Notes under the pieces: model-generated
The model's database searches: none
What the model was told of the DNA's origin: nothing
Seen by the model: the letters and a program-made list of their open reading frames with translations, nothing else
Made by a program: the position numbers and the translations under genes
Assembly (NCBI RefSeq): GCF_046630445.1
Contig: NC_092334.1
Span: forward strand, 188,486,501 to 188,550,500
Direction: 5' to 3'
DNA length: 64,000 nucleotides
Source of the DNA: Rutidosis leptorrhynchoides
Lineage: Eukaryota > Streptophyta > Magnoliopsida > Asterales > Asteraceae
Part shown: one piece after another, positions 1 through 11,547 of the stretch
Numbering within the stretch: position 1 is the stretch's first letter
Layout: each line of letters begins with the position of its first letter

Positions 1-1747
1 TGACATTAAGTTCAGCAAAAGCTACTAATTTTGACGACAAGACGCAAAATATCAAATGTGATATAAAATAATATGTTTGCAAACTCGGTATTTTTAATCA
101 CTTTTCTACACTAATCACCCTCATGAATTTATAATTATAGTCCGATTTCATGCAAATGAGGGCATTGCATGATCTCAAGTGTGGGGAAGGGTTATAAATT
201 CTCTCGGGTTTACACTTAGTTTAATTGCCAAATTTTGTGAAAATTTAAAAAAATTTCAACTAAATGAATTCAAAATCATGTTTATACATATTTATGAACG
301 ATAAAACTAGGTGTTAATGCCAAAATTATTGTTACCTCGGAGAGAACATAAATGGAGAAACAACCCAAAATGCTTGAATTCATTTAAAATGGAATAGAAA
401 AGAATAAAAAGGCAAAGAAAAGAATAAATAAAAGCTAAGTGTGGGAAGAATTTACCAAGTTCTTTAAAACACATATCACGCATTTGGTACAGATTATTGC
501 AGGTACTTTTGCTTTGGACTAAACTAATCAGTTTTACCCGATTTACTGTAATATATTTGAAAGAAAGATTGATCTACACGATGAATCAGTTCCATCATTA
601 AAAGGAAGTAAAGTCTTCCGAAAAAGACACGCGCTTCTTGATTTAGGTCAGGAAGTTGTCGTCCAGACCAGTTGTAGAATCTACGAAAAACCTTGAAAAG
701 TTTTCTCGAAAATCAACTGGAAATCCACGGACCTCAGCATCAAACAGGGTCGCCAAGTGGTCAGACTTGTCCTAATCATGAGAGGATCTGTCTCGTAAAA
801 TGGGGAGGGCGTCGTGCAAATTAGCTTGATAAGACTAATGAATCAGACCCCCAGAAAGGATAATCTCCTAAAAGATCAAAAATCATCATTTAAGCCTGAT
901 ATTACTCAATCCTTGAGATTGACTTTAAAGATTGAGAATTACAAACTCATGGAATTCAATGATATCTAAACTCGAGCTTGAACGAGAAAATATTTTGATC
1001 AAAATTAAAACCGATTTGTTTTCTGAAAACCTATTTTCAATGCGTTCATTATCATTGAACGTAAAATCCTAAGAATTCACCAGAATACATTAGGTCACCT
1101 GAACCAAATCGGGTGTCAACCGTAAGAACGGTGGTTGCATAGCATGATCGAAGACAGGACCTTGTGCCAGACCGAAAAATTATAGGGTGATATTTACTAT
1201 TTCTCCTACAAAGGATAGTAATAGCATCCGACACGTTTTAGACCATGAACAAATGCATGTCATTAGACATTGCCTTAACAGTTTCTTGTTCATCGCTTTC
1301 CTTTACAACCGGATGGTAGTTTACCGAAAGGTAATATACGGAGCAAGTATACTAGACGTGTTGCTTTTCTAATACAAGGTTAGCAAGTGGGTGACACAAA
1401 ACCGCAAGTTTTGAGCTAAAATTTTAAAATCTGAAACCCACCAAACCCACAAAAACAATTTGCAAACACCGGTGAAGGGTTATTCCGGAAAACTTATCTA
1501 GGGTAAAAGCTAGATTGAATTTTCAAAAGATCAAATGTTTTCATAAAGATCCAATTTCATTAAAGGATCTAAATTTTCATGGTCATGTGGGACTCTAAAC
1601 CACATTGTTACTATCATTGTTTACACCGCCGTATCAAAATCACTGATGTATAAAGTGTGAGAATAAAAAAATGATTCAAGTGAAGTGTGATTTAATTTTA
1701 AGTTCTGTATTGCTTGAGGACAAGCAACGTTCAAGTGTGGGGATATT
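1..1747 (+). mobile_element. Athila-type LTR retrotransposon, 3' internal tail (partial)
   Basis: This is non-coding sequence directly upstream of a 3' LTR; the rest of the element lies left of the window. No reading frame longer than about 60 codons is convincing. Purine-rich AAGTGTGGG(G)A motifs recur at about 178, 439 and 1733, the same motif that follows pol in the Athila element at 51014. Such an untranslated stretch between the env-like ORF and the 3' LTR is usual in Athila elements. The assignment rests on the LTR next to it and on these motifs. Confidence 0.7.
1733..1747 (+). promoter_or_regulatory. Polypurine tract of the Athila element
   Basis: The sequence AAGTGTGGGGATATT abuts the first TG of the 3' LTR. 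In LTR retrotransposons this purine-rich run primes plus-strand DNA synthesis. Its position next to the LTR start decides the boundary at 1748. Confidence 0.7.
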
Positions 1748-2265
1748 TGATAGTGCTCCAAATGAACATATATTTAGTCGCAATATCATCCCAATATGTA
1801 AAGTTTTTAGTTGTAATTATTCTATTTTTAAGTTGTAATCGTTTAAATAAATAAATGTTAAGACAAAGCACGAAGATTAAAGAATTGAAGAAAAAGTGCC
1901 GCTAAAACCTGAAAAGTGCCACTAAAGTCATAGTGCACTCAAAAGTGCCACTAAAAGTGAGTTAAAGACTTACACGGATTTTGGGAGTTAAGAAAAATAA
2001 TTTTTTGTGCAAATTATAAATTGCGAAACATAAAGTACAAGATATCTACGCATACGAAAGGACGTTCAAAAATCCAGAACTGAGACATAAACCGAGCATC
2101 AACGCGCGAGTCAACGGACCTAAAATTACAAGTCAACTATGCACAAGAATATAATATAATATAATATAATATAATATATAATTAATATAAATTATATATA
2201 TTATATATATTTAAATAAAACGTCGGCAAACTAGAAAACAAAAGCATATGAGCTGTCCCAAGCTG

Positions 2266-2313
2266 CCATGCGATCGCATGGCTTGGAGGCACAAAAACCA
2301 TGCGATCGCATGG
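2266..2313. repeat. Pair of 16-bp palindromes upstream of the LTR TATA box
   Basis: CCATGCGATCGCATGG occurs twice, at 2266-2281 and 2298-2313. Both copies are perfect palindromes, 32 bp apart start to start. The second ends 22 bp before the TATA box. The Athila LTR at 51014 has a pair of different palindromes at the matching place. Confidence 0.9.
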
Positions 2314-2335
2314 GCATGAAAAGTTGGCCAAGTGC

Positions 2336-2342
2336 TATAAAA
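2336..2342 (+). promoter_or_regulatory. LTR TATA box
   Basis: TATAAAA lies in the upper part of the LTR, at the same relative place as the TATA box at 51551 in the second Athila LTR. It is the likely start signal of the element's genomic RNA. Confidence 0.65.
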
Positions 2343-3358
2343 GGCGACGTTTTCTGCCGAATGAATTACACCTCAATTTTCTTTCTTCCTCTGTAAAGAA
2401 TTATATACATTTATATTTATAATTTAAAGTCTAAAGTAAGTTTAATAATAATTGGGTTAATGTAAGAAATTTTTTAAAGTTTTGTAAGACGGAACTCTGT
2501 CCGTGTAACGCTACGCGATTAATCACCACCGTAAGCTATGTTCTTCCTTTTTAAATTAATGTCTCGTAACTAAGTTATTATTATGCTTATTTGAGCCGAA
2601 GTAATTGTGATGTTGGGCTAAATATTAAAGATGGGATTATTGGATTTTGTACCATAATTAGGGTTTGGACAAAAGACCGACACTTGTGGACATTGGACTA
2701 TTGACTATTAATAGATGGGGGTATTGTCTAATTGAATGACAACTCATTAGAATCTGTCGAACTTATCTTCAAATTAGTTGATCTAATAATTATTAAAATG
2801 ATTATGTATGTCCTATTTAGTGACGTTTATACGACATCTTTTACGATCATTTAATTAATTATTCGGGTTGGGTAATTGATTATTCATTCTGATCAAGTGG
2901 GTAAATTAATATTCATATCTCATTAAAACATGGGTGGATTACATACAAGGATAATTGGTGTAATTGTTAACAAAGTATTAAAACCTTGTTATAGTTCGAA
3001 TCCCTAATTAGTTGGAATATTTGACTTCGGAAATAATGTTAATTTGACGAGCATATTATAATTATGACCGATGGACTATTATGGGCAAAACCCAGATAGG
3101 TATCAAATAAGCCAGGACAAAGGACAATTAACCCGGGTAACAATTAATTAAAATCAAAACGTCAAACATCATGCTTACGGAAGTTTAAATAAGCATAATA
3201 CTTTTATTTAATATTTCATTGTACCTTTATTTACTGTCATTTTAATTTTTGCAATTTACTTTATCGCAATTTAAATTCTGTCATTTATATTATCGTCATT
3301 TATCTTTACGCTTTATTTAAAATCGACAAACCGATCATTAATCGGTAAAACCCCATTT

Positions 3359-3386
3359 TATAATAATAATAATAATAATACTATAT

Positions 3387-3440
<54 letters not shown>
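3359..3440. repeat. TAA and TA microsatellites in the LTR
   Basis: A short (TAA)n run is followed by about 25 TA units. The run lies near the end of the LTR, and the LTR at 51014 has a short AT-rich stretch at the same place. Confidence 0.9.
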
Positions 3441-3443
<3 letters not shown>

Positions 3444-3663
3444 AATATAATTGTTTAAAAATATAGTGTACGCAATAAGCCGTCTCCCTGTGGAACGAAG
3501 ACTTACTAAAAACTACACTACTCTACGATTAGGTACACTGCCTATAAGTGTTGTAGCAAGGTTTAAGTATATCCTATCTATATAAATAAATAAAACTTGT
3601 GTAAATTGTATCGTATTTCGCAATAAAAATAATAGTAATTCGTACTACACCTCGCACACAACA

Positions 3664-4351
3664 GTTTCTATCTTTCATTGGCTTGCAATTCAAGGAGGTG
3701 TGCCGGTGAAAGACTTTTTAAGTTATAGACATGCCTTAAGAGATGCTTTGGATGAAAAATGTGGGTGATTTGCGACTTATGTTGAGTCTATAGATCATCT
3801 TTGTTACATTTTTCATACTCTCATAAAGTGTGGACTTCTTTGTTCAATTGGTGGAAAATTAGTTGGGTCATGCCATCCTCTATTATGGATTTTTCGTTAG
3901 AATGGAGTGGTGTTGTGTATATAAAAGCTAGTAAATTTCGGGCACTTAATGGACCGGCTACATTTTAGGCAATTTGGTTAGCTAGGAGCGAAATTATTTT
4001 TAATGGGAAGTACACATGTTGGGTCGTACTAGCTTCATGTATCAAGATCGAAGTCTTTCAATGGCTTATTAATGCAAAGATGTGCCCGAGTCATCAATTC
4101 TATATGGTCGTCACAACCGTGGGCTCTTTTATAAGACTTCAAATGAAGAGGCTACCTTACAGGAAACAAATGAAAAGCTTGAGTGAAGGCTATGTTTTGT
4201 TTTTTAAAGAAGCTACTGTATGTCATGTACATGAGATATGATTGAATGGATATGAGCTTAGGTACATGTAAATCCAATTCGATCCACCTTTGTATTTCTT
4301 GGCTTTTCACAGTTACGTAAACAGCCTTTTTATATTTCATTCATGTTTCTG

Positions 4352-4356
<5 letters not shown>
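3664..4356 (+). pseudogene. LINE ORF2 C-terminal remnant (zf-RVT region) and 3' end
   Basis: With gaps and stops, the translated plus strand reads as the end of a plant L1-type ORF2. It has a zinc-binding zf-RVT-like stretch (around ESIDHLCYIFH), then a tryptophan-rich stretch, then WLARSEIIFNGK, a pattern typical of this domain. At least two in-frame stops occur, near 3900 and 3969. The LINE part upstream lies beyond the Athila insertion and outside the window. No poly(A) is visible; the copy ends in a TA microsatellite at 4357. Confidence 0.65.

Positions 4357-4405
<49 letters not shown>
4357..4405. repeat. TA microsatellite
   Basis: About 24 TA units lie between the LINE remnant and the solo LTR. 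This replaces whatever tail and target duplication were there. Confidence 0.95.
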
Positions 4406-4407
<2 letters not shown>

Positions 4408-4408
<1 letters not shown>

Positions 4409-7242
4409 GTAACGACCCGACTTTTTTGACTTGCTTTTGTGCTTGTTACTTTCTGCGAAACTGCGTATTTGTGCGTACTGAGCTATATTATATTCTGGGA
4501 TCTTATTTCATGATTAATTACCTTCGTTTATACCATACAACGTGCCATTAAGTACTTAGTTACTTAACTTGATCCCCGAATGCTTTTATGACCGTTAGTG
4601 TCACTTGACGTTGAAAACGAGCTATGTATTTTGATACACGTTTGACTTTGATCATAATTGGAATATTATGACTACGTAATACTAATTGTTATTTTAACAA
4701 TTACTTGGGTTATTGGTTGCTTAATTACGCTTAGTAATTTACTTATGCTCACTAGTTAGTCTTGTTGGACTTTCTACCTTGTTGGACTCAAGCCCACTCT
4801 ACTCTAGCTAATTGACTATTTAATTAGCCCAATTTTAATAAGTTTATGACCCATATAAATGTAAGACAAATGCCCATTTATTAGAGGGAACATATTAGCA
4901 TTTTTGTTAACCATAATCACAATTGTTGCATGAGATCCCAACATAAGCACAAACTTTAGACAACCATTAACCAAAAAAGCAAAAGTTGTCCCCCCTAAAC
5001 CTACGGCCAACCCACCCCCATCCCCCTATAAATACCACACAAACCTCACCCATTTTACACTTGATCTCATTCACAAATTACACACACTTACTCTCTAATT
5101 CTCTCTAGTCTTTCTCACTCTAAAAAGTGTAAGTTTTAAATTTTCTTCTTCTTCTTCTTCTTCTTCTTCTCTTCTTAATGTCGACATCATCATCATCATT
5201 AAAGGATCTATCTTTTTAGCTTTTTGATCTTGTTATATCTTGTAGATTCAAACTTGGGTTTGAATCCTTCAAGAACATGAAATATTCGAGCTTTCTAGCT
5301 TTGAATCTTCATTTACTTGTTAGATCTAGTTTTTCTAGCTTATGATTTCTTTATTTTGTTATAAAGATCAAAACTTGTGTTTATGATCTTCATATAACTT
5401 GAAGATCTAGTCTTTTGCTTTAAGGATCTTCAAGAACATTAAAGATCCAAGCTTTCTAGCTTAGGGTTTCATTATTTTGTTAAAGATCTTAGCTTTTTAG
5501 CTTATGGTCTCATTACTTTTACTAGATCTTAGCTTTCTAGTTTATGGTCTCATTAATCTTGTAAAGAACCAAGCTTTCTAGGTTAGGGTTTTCTTAATAC
5601 TTGAGATCAAAGTTATTATTGTAGATCTCACTTACTTGGAACCTTTTTGTGATTGTTGTGATGTTAAAGATCAAGCCTTCATCATCTCATATGATGAAGA
5701 TGCATAAACTTGTGTAAAAAGGACAAAGGTTGAAGCTTTATTGGGTTTATGCAATAAATAGGCAACCTTGATGTTCAAAACTTGTAGAATGATAGCTTTT
5801 ACTCTTAGTTATGTTTTGATGGTTGAAACTTGGTCAAAGTGATGCTAAAACATCAAAGAGTTGTACACTTGAAGCTTACACACATCAAGGATGAGAACCG
5901 TGATGAGCATCAAGCACCAAGAAACCCACCGGAGCACTTGTTTGCTATTTTTCGGGGTCTGATCAGACTCCTAGACTTCTGTAAAATTGATTTTCAGATA
6001 GTTCGTTTCGATTAGATGACTTTTCGTTTAGGCCTCGCCTAGATCCGATATACGGTTTAGGATTTATAGCCTTCCGAAAGTCACTACGCCTTTGTAACGA
6101 CGTGCTGAAAATTCTAACGTACTCGCACTTAAACCGTCGTCACGGTCAAACGAAGACGAGTTAGGTTCTGAAAATTGGAGAGCGGTTAGAGAACTCACAT
6201 ACGGAGCCTTGGCCACTGACCATGCGTCTTTTCGTTTTGTATAGTGGTCGTAGCAGCTGTCCAAAGTCAGCCTTTTGTTTCGATCTCTATTCTTGATGAA
6301 AACTTACTTTATCTTTTACGAATGATGATGACGATGATGATGTTTAGGACTTTACTTACGTACTTTTAAAACTTTTGGGACAATATACTGACTTAGTGAC
6401 CTTTGACTTAGGTTGACGACCTTTCGGACCGACTTACTACTAGCATATTTTTCCTATCGACTTTACCGCACATTCACTGTGAGTTATAGCTTCCCTTTTT
6501 ACTTTACTATTTTTGGGACTGAGAATACACGCGCTTTTTATGTTTTTACATACTAGACACGAGTACTTAAACTTTATATATGTGTGGGTGATATAACGGC
6601 ACAAACATTCCCCTTAGCACGGTAACGTTTAATCATTGGTTTTTGAACCGGTGAACGCGAATATTAGATATGGATCCATAGGGTTTGACATCCCCACTCG
6701 GGCTAGTCGCGCTAGCATTTAACGGGTGTTTGATACTTCGAGGACATACGCACTCACCAAGTGTACTTTTAGGGGTATTATTATTACGTTAAGTTAGTTA
6801 CCGGGTGCCCACGGATAAGCATATACTTTTCATTCTGTTTTGGAATACGAAATCTCGTGGTCTACATTACATTACTGAATACAAACTATAGCTCACCAAC
6901 ATTCGTGTTGACCTTTTAAGCGTGTATTTCTCAGGTGCTTAGACGTTGTTGCTTCCGTTGTTAGACTTGCTGCCTTGGTGTTATAGACTTGCTGTTACAG
7001 ACTCGCTGTGTTAGACTTCTGCTGCATTACTTAGAGATGTCTCAATCATGGAACTTTTATCTTGCATTCACAACTTATGTTATTTGAATAATGGCTTGTA
7101 ACGACCTTTGTGTCACGTTATCTTTTGTAAAACGTTATCCTTTTTGAATGCAAAACTTGTTTTAAAACAGCATGTAGTATTGTGCCGTGTAATGGACCTG
7201 TTGTTGACGATTCGTACATGATGGTTTTGTACGGGGCGACAC
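4408..7242 (+). repeat. Probable solo LTR of a Tekay-like chromovirus (about 2.8 kb)
   Basis: It starts TGTAACGACCCGAC and ends in GGGGCGACACA; no gag or pol is next to it. Near its end it has CTCACCAACATTCGTGTTGAC followed by CTCAGGTG, which matches a conserved block in the LTRs at 30320 and 40171, so it is a related but distinct family. It contains a TATA box, pyrimidine-rich leader sequence and a block of degenerate repeats at 5200-5600 (variants of AGCTTTCTAGCTTAGGG). No TSD can be shown because both borders run into TA or CA microsatellites. Small frames inside it have no recognisable similarity. Confidence 0.6.
5027..5034 (+). promoter_or_regulatory. TATA box in the solo LTR
   Basis: TATAAATA follows a C-rich stretch and precedes pyrimidine-rich sequence (CTCTCTAATTCTCTCTAG), a usual arrangement for a plant RNA polymerase II start. 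This solo LTR could still promote transcription. Confidence 0.5.
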
Positions 7243-7258
7243 ACACACACACACACAT

Positions 7259-7684
7259 ATATAGTGAAGGGATCTAGAGAGAACTAAGGGTGGGAGAGAA
7301 CCCGTAGAACTCATAGATTGAACTTCAATCTATGGGCAAAAAAAAAGTCAATCTACACACAAAAAAGTCAATCTGCGGAAAAAAAACTTCTCAATCTGCG
7401 CAAAAAAAGTCAATCTGCACATAAAAAGTCAATCTGCACAAAAAAAAGTCAATCTGCAAAACAAATTGCAAAATTTTTTTTCTCAATCTGCGCAAAAAAG
7501 TCAATCTGCATACAAAAAAAATCAATCTGCACAAAAAAAAACTGAAAAATTCATTTCTCCATCTGCGTAAAAAAAAAGTTAAACTGCACACAATCTGCAC
7601 AAAAAAAAAAATTTGCACGCAAGTCTGAAGTCACTTCGATGGTTCTCTTGGTTCTCTACCATCTTTAGTTCTCTATGGATCCTC

Positions 7685-7690
<6 letters not shown>
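7259..7690. mobile_element. Fold-back MITE with a minisatellite core
   Basis: The left end (about 7259-7303) and the reverse complement of the right end (about 7650-7690) match over roughly 40 bp, sharing TATATAG, GGATC, AGAGAACTAA and GAGAACC with a few mismatches. Between them, at 7340-7620, lie about a dozen degenerate copies of a roughly 18-bp unit of the form AAAAAAGTCAATCTGCAC. No coding potential is believable; the open frames here follow the repeat. TA-rich sequence flanks both sides, consistent with a TA target. The superfamily is not determined. Confidence 0.6.

Positions 7691-7749
<59 letters not shown>
7690..7749. repeat. TA microsatellite
   Basis: About 30 TA units lie between the MITE and the Helitron 5' end at 7754. 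TA runs also follow the Helitron 3' end at 44398. Confidence 0.95.
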
Positions 7750-7751
<2 letters not shown>

Positions 7752-7753
7752 TA

Positions 7754-7933
7754 TCTCTACTTATTAAAGCAGAAGCTAAATGAGGTAATAATCTTTTGAG
7801 ATTTTGAATCTTGACCATTCATTTTAATAGAAAAATTAAATCCAACCGTTGATTTCAATCTCGAAAACATTATTACGTAATAGATTTTCAATTTGAATAA
7901 CAAAGACATTAATACCCTCATTTAAACTGAAAA
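7754..7933 (+). mobile_element. Helitron 5' end, plus strand
   Basis: TCTCTACTTATTAAAGC matches the conserved plant Helitron 5' terminus and is preceded by A, as expected for insertion between A and T. About 180 bp of this element can be read before it meets the 3' end of a minus-strand Helitron at 7934. Its own 3' end is probably one of the plus-strand ends at 44002 or 44398. No Rep/helicase gene is visible. Confidence 0.55.
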
Positions 7934-8039
7934 CAAGCTTAATACCCGCAAAAAATTGCGGGTTTCGACAATAAAATGTGCAAATGTAATTAGTTATGGA
8001 TGATCGCCCAAAATATAAATAGGTTTCGTCTTCACTAGC

Positions 8040-8440
8040 ACAACAGGAAAGACATAAAATTAACTTCACTTGAAATAAGTCAAAGAGGAAAAACTCGCTC
8101 CAAGTGTAATAATACCACCTAATCAAACAATTTTCTTCAAATACATATGTTATTTTTGTAATGTACCAATATGACACACTTAATGTTTATAGACAAAGAA
8201 TTCGGACAAAACTGATTTTGGTCAACCCAATTGTAGCCGACCCATTCAACCTCCACCAAAGTTGCCCGTGTAAAACTTACAATTTTTTGACCGATTACGC
8301 AACACCCTTACCCTCCCATTTTTCTTACTCTCATGAAAATGTTAGTGTATAAACAATAATGTACAACACCATTTGTAACCATCAAAACAGAATTTTCTGA
8401 ATCACAGGCAAGACAAGGGTATTCAAAGCTTGCAGGTTCA
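8040..8440. other. Unassigned Helitron interior
   Basis: AT-rich sequence with a 63-codon plus-strand frame at 8161-8352 that I do not recognise and would not call a gene. On the minus strand this lies downstream of the SnRK2 fragment, and no further kinase exon is readable. Confidence 0.4.
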
Positions 8441-8457
8441 GACACTTCAGTTATTCT

Positions 8458-10237
8458 CTAAAGTGTAACTCCACAAGACCATACATCAGCAGACTGAACA
8501 AACACAAAACCATAATTTGACAATGACCAAAAGTCACAAGCATTATAATATTTGAAAGTATTGGTAGTCTCCCACAAAAATGGGTCATGGCTAAACAAAA
8601 ATGAATTTAACAAAATAATGTTTGAATGTGCTTCAGTTACTTATCAGAAAATCTGTTGTTTAAAATAAACATATATGATGATTTATTTAACAGCAACAAC
8701 AATATCCAGTCTCGCTTAAATGATTTTATTTAAGAAACTATTAAGTAGAATAAACATTGAACACCCTTTTATATTTGAAATATACATATTCAAAAGATTT
8801 CCCATTATATACATTCAGCAAAAGACAATTTCTTATCATAAAAAAATAATATATTTTAAAGCTTTTATTAAAATTTATAAATATATCTTAGAAAAAATCA
8901 CATCATCAATTTAGTTTTTTTTTTTTTTTTTTTCGGCGAAAAACGATAGAACTATTATAACACACAAAAGAAGGCTCATAAAAAATGAGACCTCCTTTAA
9001 ACATACAAACAAAGAAACCCGAGCTAACTAAACTAAAAACTATAACTATGCTCGTAAAACCAACAAGGACAATGATCAAGGACAAAGAAAAACAAAGGAG
9101 AAGATGGAAAACAATCAAAGTAGATTAAAATCCATCTAAACCGAAAGCTCCTCCGACAACAAGCGACAAAAGCAATTATGCATCTTTGATGAAAACGCCA
9201 AAAGATGTCCTCTCTGCACCTTGAACCAATTTCTTCCTTCTCTCCTTCCTCGGCCTTTAAACACGCTCCGATTCGGGAGGCGGTTTGCTAGAGTTAACGT
9301 CGCCCTTTTGAACGCCTTCCATATTATCCATAACATCGCAAAAAGCCGCAATAGGGTCGTCCACGTTTTTGTCTTTAGACCCCGAGAAGATAAACGTATT
9401 ACCAATAAGCCCGTTACAAGAAGTTGGCAAGTTAACCCCATCGAGCTTCGATCCATCATTCAAAGCCTTGCTAGACCCCGCATCTGAACAGTTAACAACG
9501 GGAGCATCACAAACAGCTTCCGACACCAACTCCGAAACCGAAGCATCCGGTTCAACCTCAAGCACATCACCGGAACCAGAATTCGGATCCGAATCTAAGA
9601 CAATCGGAATGGGAATGCAAACACTACCTACAAACAAGTCCTCAACCGCCGGCGAATTCAAATCCGGGACAGTCTCGATCACCTCTACTTCAATAACCGA
9701 AGATCTATGGTCTAAACAAACAAAACTAACGTTATTTCGCCGACAAACCTTCCAAGATTTTCAACACTTTTTATGGCACGATTGACCCGAGCAAGGGAAC
9801 TCCAAACCATCCTCCATTGCTTTATTAACCTTCGCAGAGACACAATCAAGATTAGTGGGGTAAGACAATTCTGTGTCCGAAACAACACTCGGAACATCGG
9901 CAACGACAACGCTAGGACCATTACCCATCGGTAGGACATTCCCTTCACAAACGGCTCTGTTAGAATTAATCAATTTAGTTGGGGGGAAACATGAAAGTGC
10001 ACTTATTTCATGTGTTCATGTTATTGGTACAAAAAGCACACCCATCATTTCAAAAAACACTTCAATATAAAAATGAATGCTTAAAACATTTACCTTGCCA
10101 TCATACTCTGAAATATATATTTTAAAAACTTGGACCTAATCTTCACTAAATCATCCAGCATTGCAAATTCTATCGAAAAGGTCTCCTCCTGTTGCATACT
10201 CCATGAAAATAGCAAGGTGGGTTGGAGTGAGTACGAC
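8458..10237 (-). pseudogene. Captured SnRK2-type protein kinase fragment
   Basis: Two exon pieces of a plant SnRK2 Ser/Thr kinase can be read on the minus strand. The first, 10237 to 10094, follows an intron-like AG and reads LTPTHLAI, then MEYATGGDLFDRICNAG, the kinase hinge and helix D region. It then has two stops (Arg and Glu codons of the family) and ends in EYDGK before a GT donor. The second, 8493 to 8458, follows a TTCAG acceptor and reads ADVWSCGVTL, subdomain IX, then a stop. In intact SnRK2 genes EYDGK and ADVWSCG are joined across an intron, so exon order is kept, but the catalytic loop and DFG regions between the two blocks of the first piece are missing. The intron contains a LINE-derived insertion. 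It is non-functional and was probably carried by a Helitron. Confidence 0.65.
8915..9968 (-). mobile_element. Short LINE-derived insertion with ORF1-like remnant and poly(A)
   Basis: On the minus strand it ends in CGCCG followed by about 20 A. ATCAATTTAG lies on both sides (8905-8914 and 9969-9978), a convincing TSD. The reading frames at 9761-9973 and 9257-9682 (minus) are rich in Ser, Asp, Val and Pro, like the low-complexity second half of plant L1 ORF1 proteins, and are broken by stops and a frame change. The 3' untranslated part follows at once with no endonuclease or RT, so the copy is internally deleted or a non-autonomous derivative. The family assignment is by character, not by a recognised domain. 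Confidence 0.6.
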
Positions 10238-10849
10238 CTAGAGATAAACCAACAACCAAAGTGAAAGTAAAAAGCTTTTAGGGTGCAAATAACTTTTTTT
10301 ATCTTCTTTCACCGCATTTCATCTATTTCGTCTTCTCCTCTATTTATTTGACCATCTGTTTAAACTCATGGTTTCTGAAACCACGTAAATTAACAGTTGT
10401 AAATCATTATGTCAACGCAATACTTAAAATCAATAGAAAGTAAAGTCTAAAAGTATCCACTGTTTATATTTTGAAAATTTTATGGGGTCTATGTGATAAA
10501 GAGGTATGATTCAATGCTCTCAAACATTGTTGATGTCACACACAAGAGACTTGTTTGTTACATTCCTATTATTGAAGATCGATTACTGTACTTTTTTGGT
10601 GTTAGGGGATGATTATCAAATTCTGAAATTTATAGTTTTTAATATATTGAAAAAGTAAAAAACACGAAGGTTGTGAGAAACTAAGATTTTATAAACAAAA
10701 GGTGATCATAAAGAGTTATTATTTAAATATATTTAGGCATATAAGTGTAGGAAAACTATCATAAAGGGAAAATTAATCGTGTTTTACCTGAACCGTATAC
10801 GCAACAGCTTATGAGCCACATGGAAGTGCTCTGATAGTGATGTACAAAC

Positions 10850-10975
10850 CTGGTTCTCATCCTGATCAGCACATTCAGTTTCCACATCACTTGCATTGCT
10901 CAGTGAAAGCTCTCTCAAGTGATCACCCTCGCTTGACAGGCTACTCCTTGTAAAAGCTAGTGATGATGTTTTAGT
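10850..10975 (-). pseudogene. Possible captured exon, unidentified
   Basis: On the minus strand an open stretch reads RSSLSSEGDHLRELSLSNAS, then a few acidic residues, and stops at CAG before a GTTTGT donor-like site. The Ser-rich and acidic composition and the donor suggest a captured exon. I cannot name the gene. It lies in the outer minus-strand Helitron between the SnRK2 fragment and the nested Helitron. Confidence 0.3.
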
Positions 10976-10999
10976 TTTGGTTCATGAGGGTAGAAAATT

Positions 11000-11547
11000 T
11001 GAAGCAGCTGTTCCTTGATAAGTGGCGATGTAACTGGTTTTTTAACCATCAGACTCGATTTTTGAACCCTGCTAGGACATAAGTGGCAATTTATCATTAA
11101 AAATATGACAACATCCGTAATGAAAGCCTATACAACATTACCTAGAAACAATAAAAATAACAGATCGTAAAGAACAACTCAATGTTGATTGATGTTACAA
11201 ATAGTGTACCTTTTTACTTATGTGTATACTTGTTATCATTATAGCGAAACAAAACTTCATAGCAACAATCACTGTTGTAGAAAATACTCACTTTCAGGTT
11301 CAATATGTTTGCATTTACTTATGATCAGGTCAATTTTGCATTATGTTTTATCTCAATGAGTCAGCTGGTGGAACTCGCCCGATTACTACTTTCAATGCAC
11401 ACGACATCCAGAATCCTTTTATTCCTAGATTTAGATAAGTATCTTTATGTTTGAAACAATGTTCCTTTTGTGTTATCGAAAATTGCATAGTAAAAAAAAC
11501 ATACTCTAATCAATGATTATATTATTTCACAATTATATAGTAAATAA
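11000..11547. other. Helitron interior, nothing firm
   Basis: A short plus-strand open stretch at 11345-11440 includes NESAGGTRPITTFNAHDIQ and ends near a splice-donor-like site. I do not recognise it, and it could be another gene scrap. The rest shows no feature. Confidence 0.3.

Larger units (their letters stand above)
1748..3663 (+). repeat. Athila 3' LTR (about 1.9 kb)
   Basis: It begins TGATAGTGCTCC and ends ACAACA, and it is alignable by eye along its length with the LTR at 51014-52995. Shared blocks include the start (AACATATATTT), the stretch around ACTCTGTCCGTGTAACGCTACGC, a block ending in GGACAATTAACCC, and the tail with CTGTGGAACGAAG, TTAGGTACACTGCCTATAAG and GTTGTAGCAAGG. A TATA box and two palindromes lie in the first third. 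LINE sequence follows directly, so this LTR marks an insertion into a LINE. The TSD cannot be checked because the left end is outside the window. Confidence 0.8.

Noticed and set aside
7340-7620. CRISPR-like regular repeats
   Set aside because: Units are contiguous and degenerate without unique spacers; they lie inside a fold-back transposon in a plant genome.
7318-7818. Lys/Ser-rich and Phe/Leu-rich frames over the repeat region
   Set aside because: Produced by the minisatellite and the TA run, not by coding selection.
8161-8352. 63-codon plus-strand frame
   Set aside because: No recognised motif; lies in Helitron interior on the strand opposite to the captured genes.
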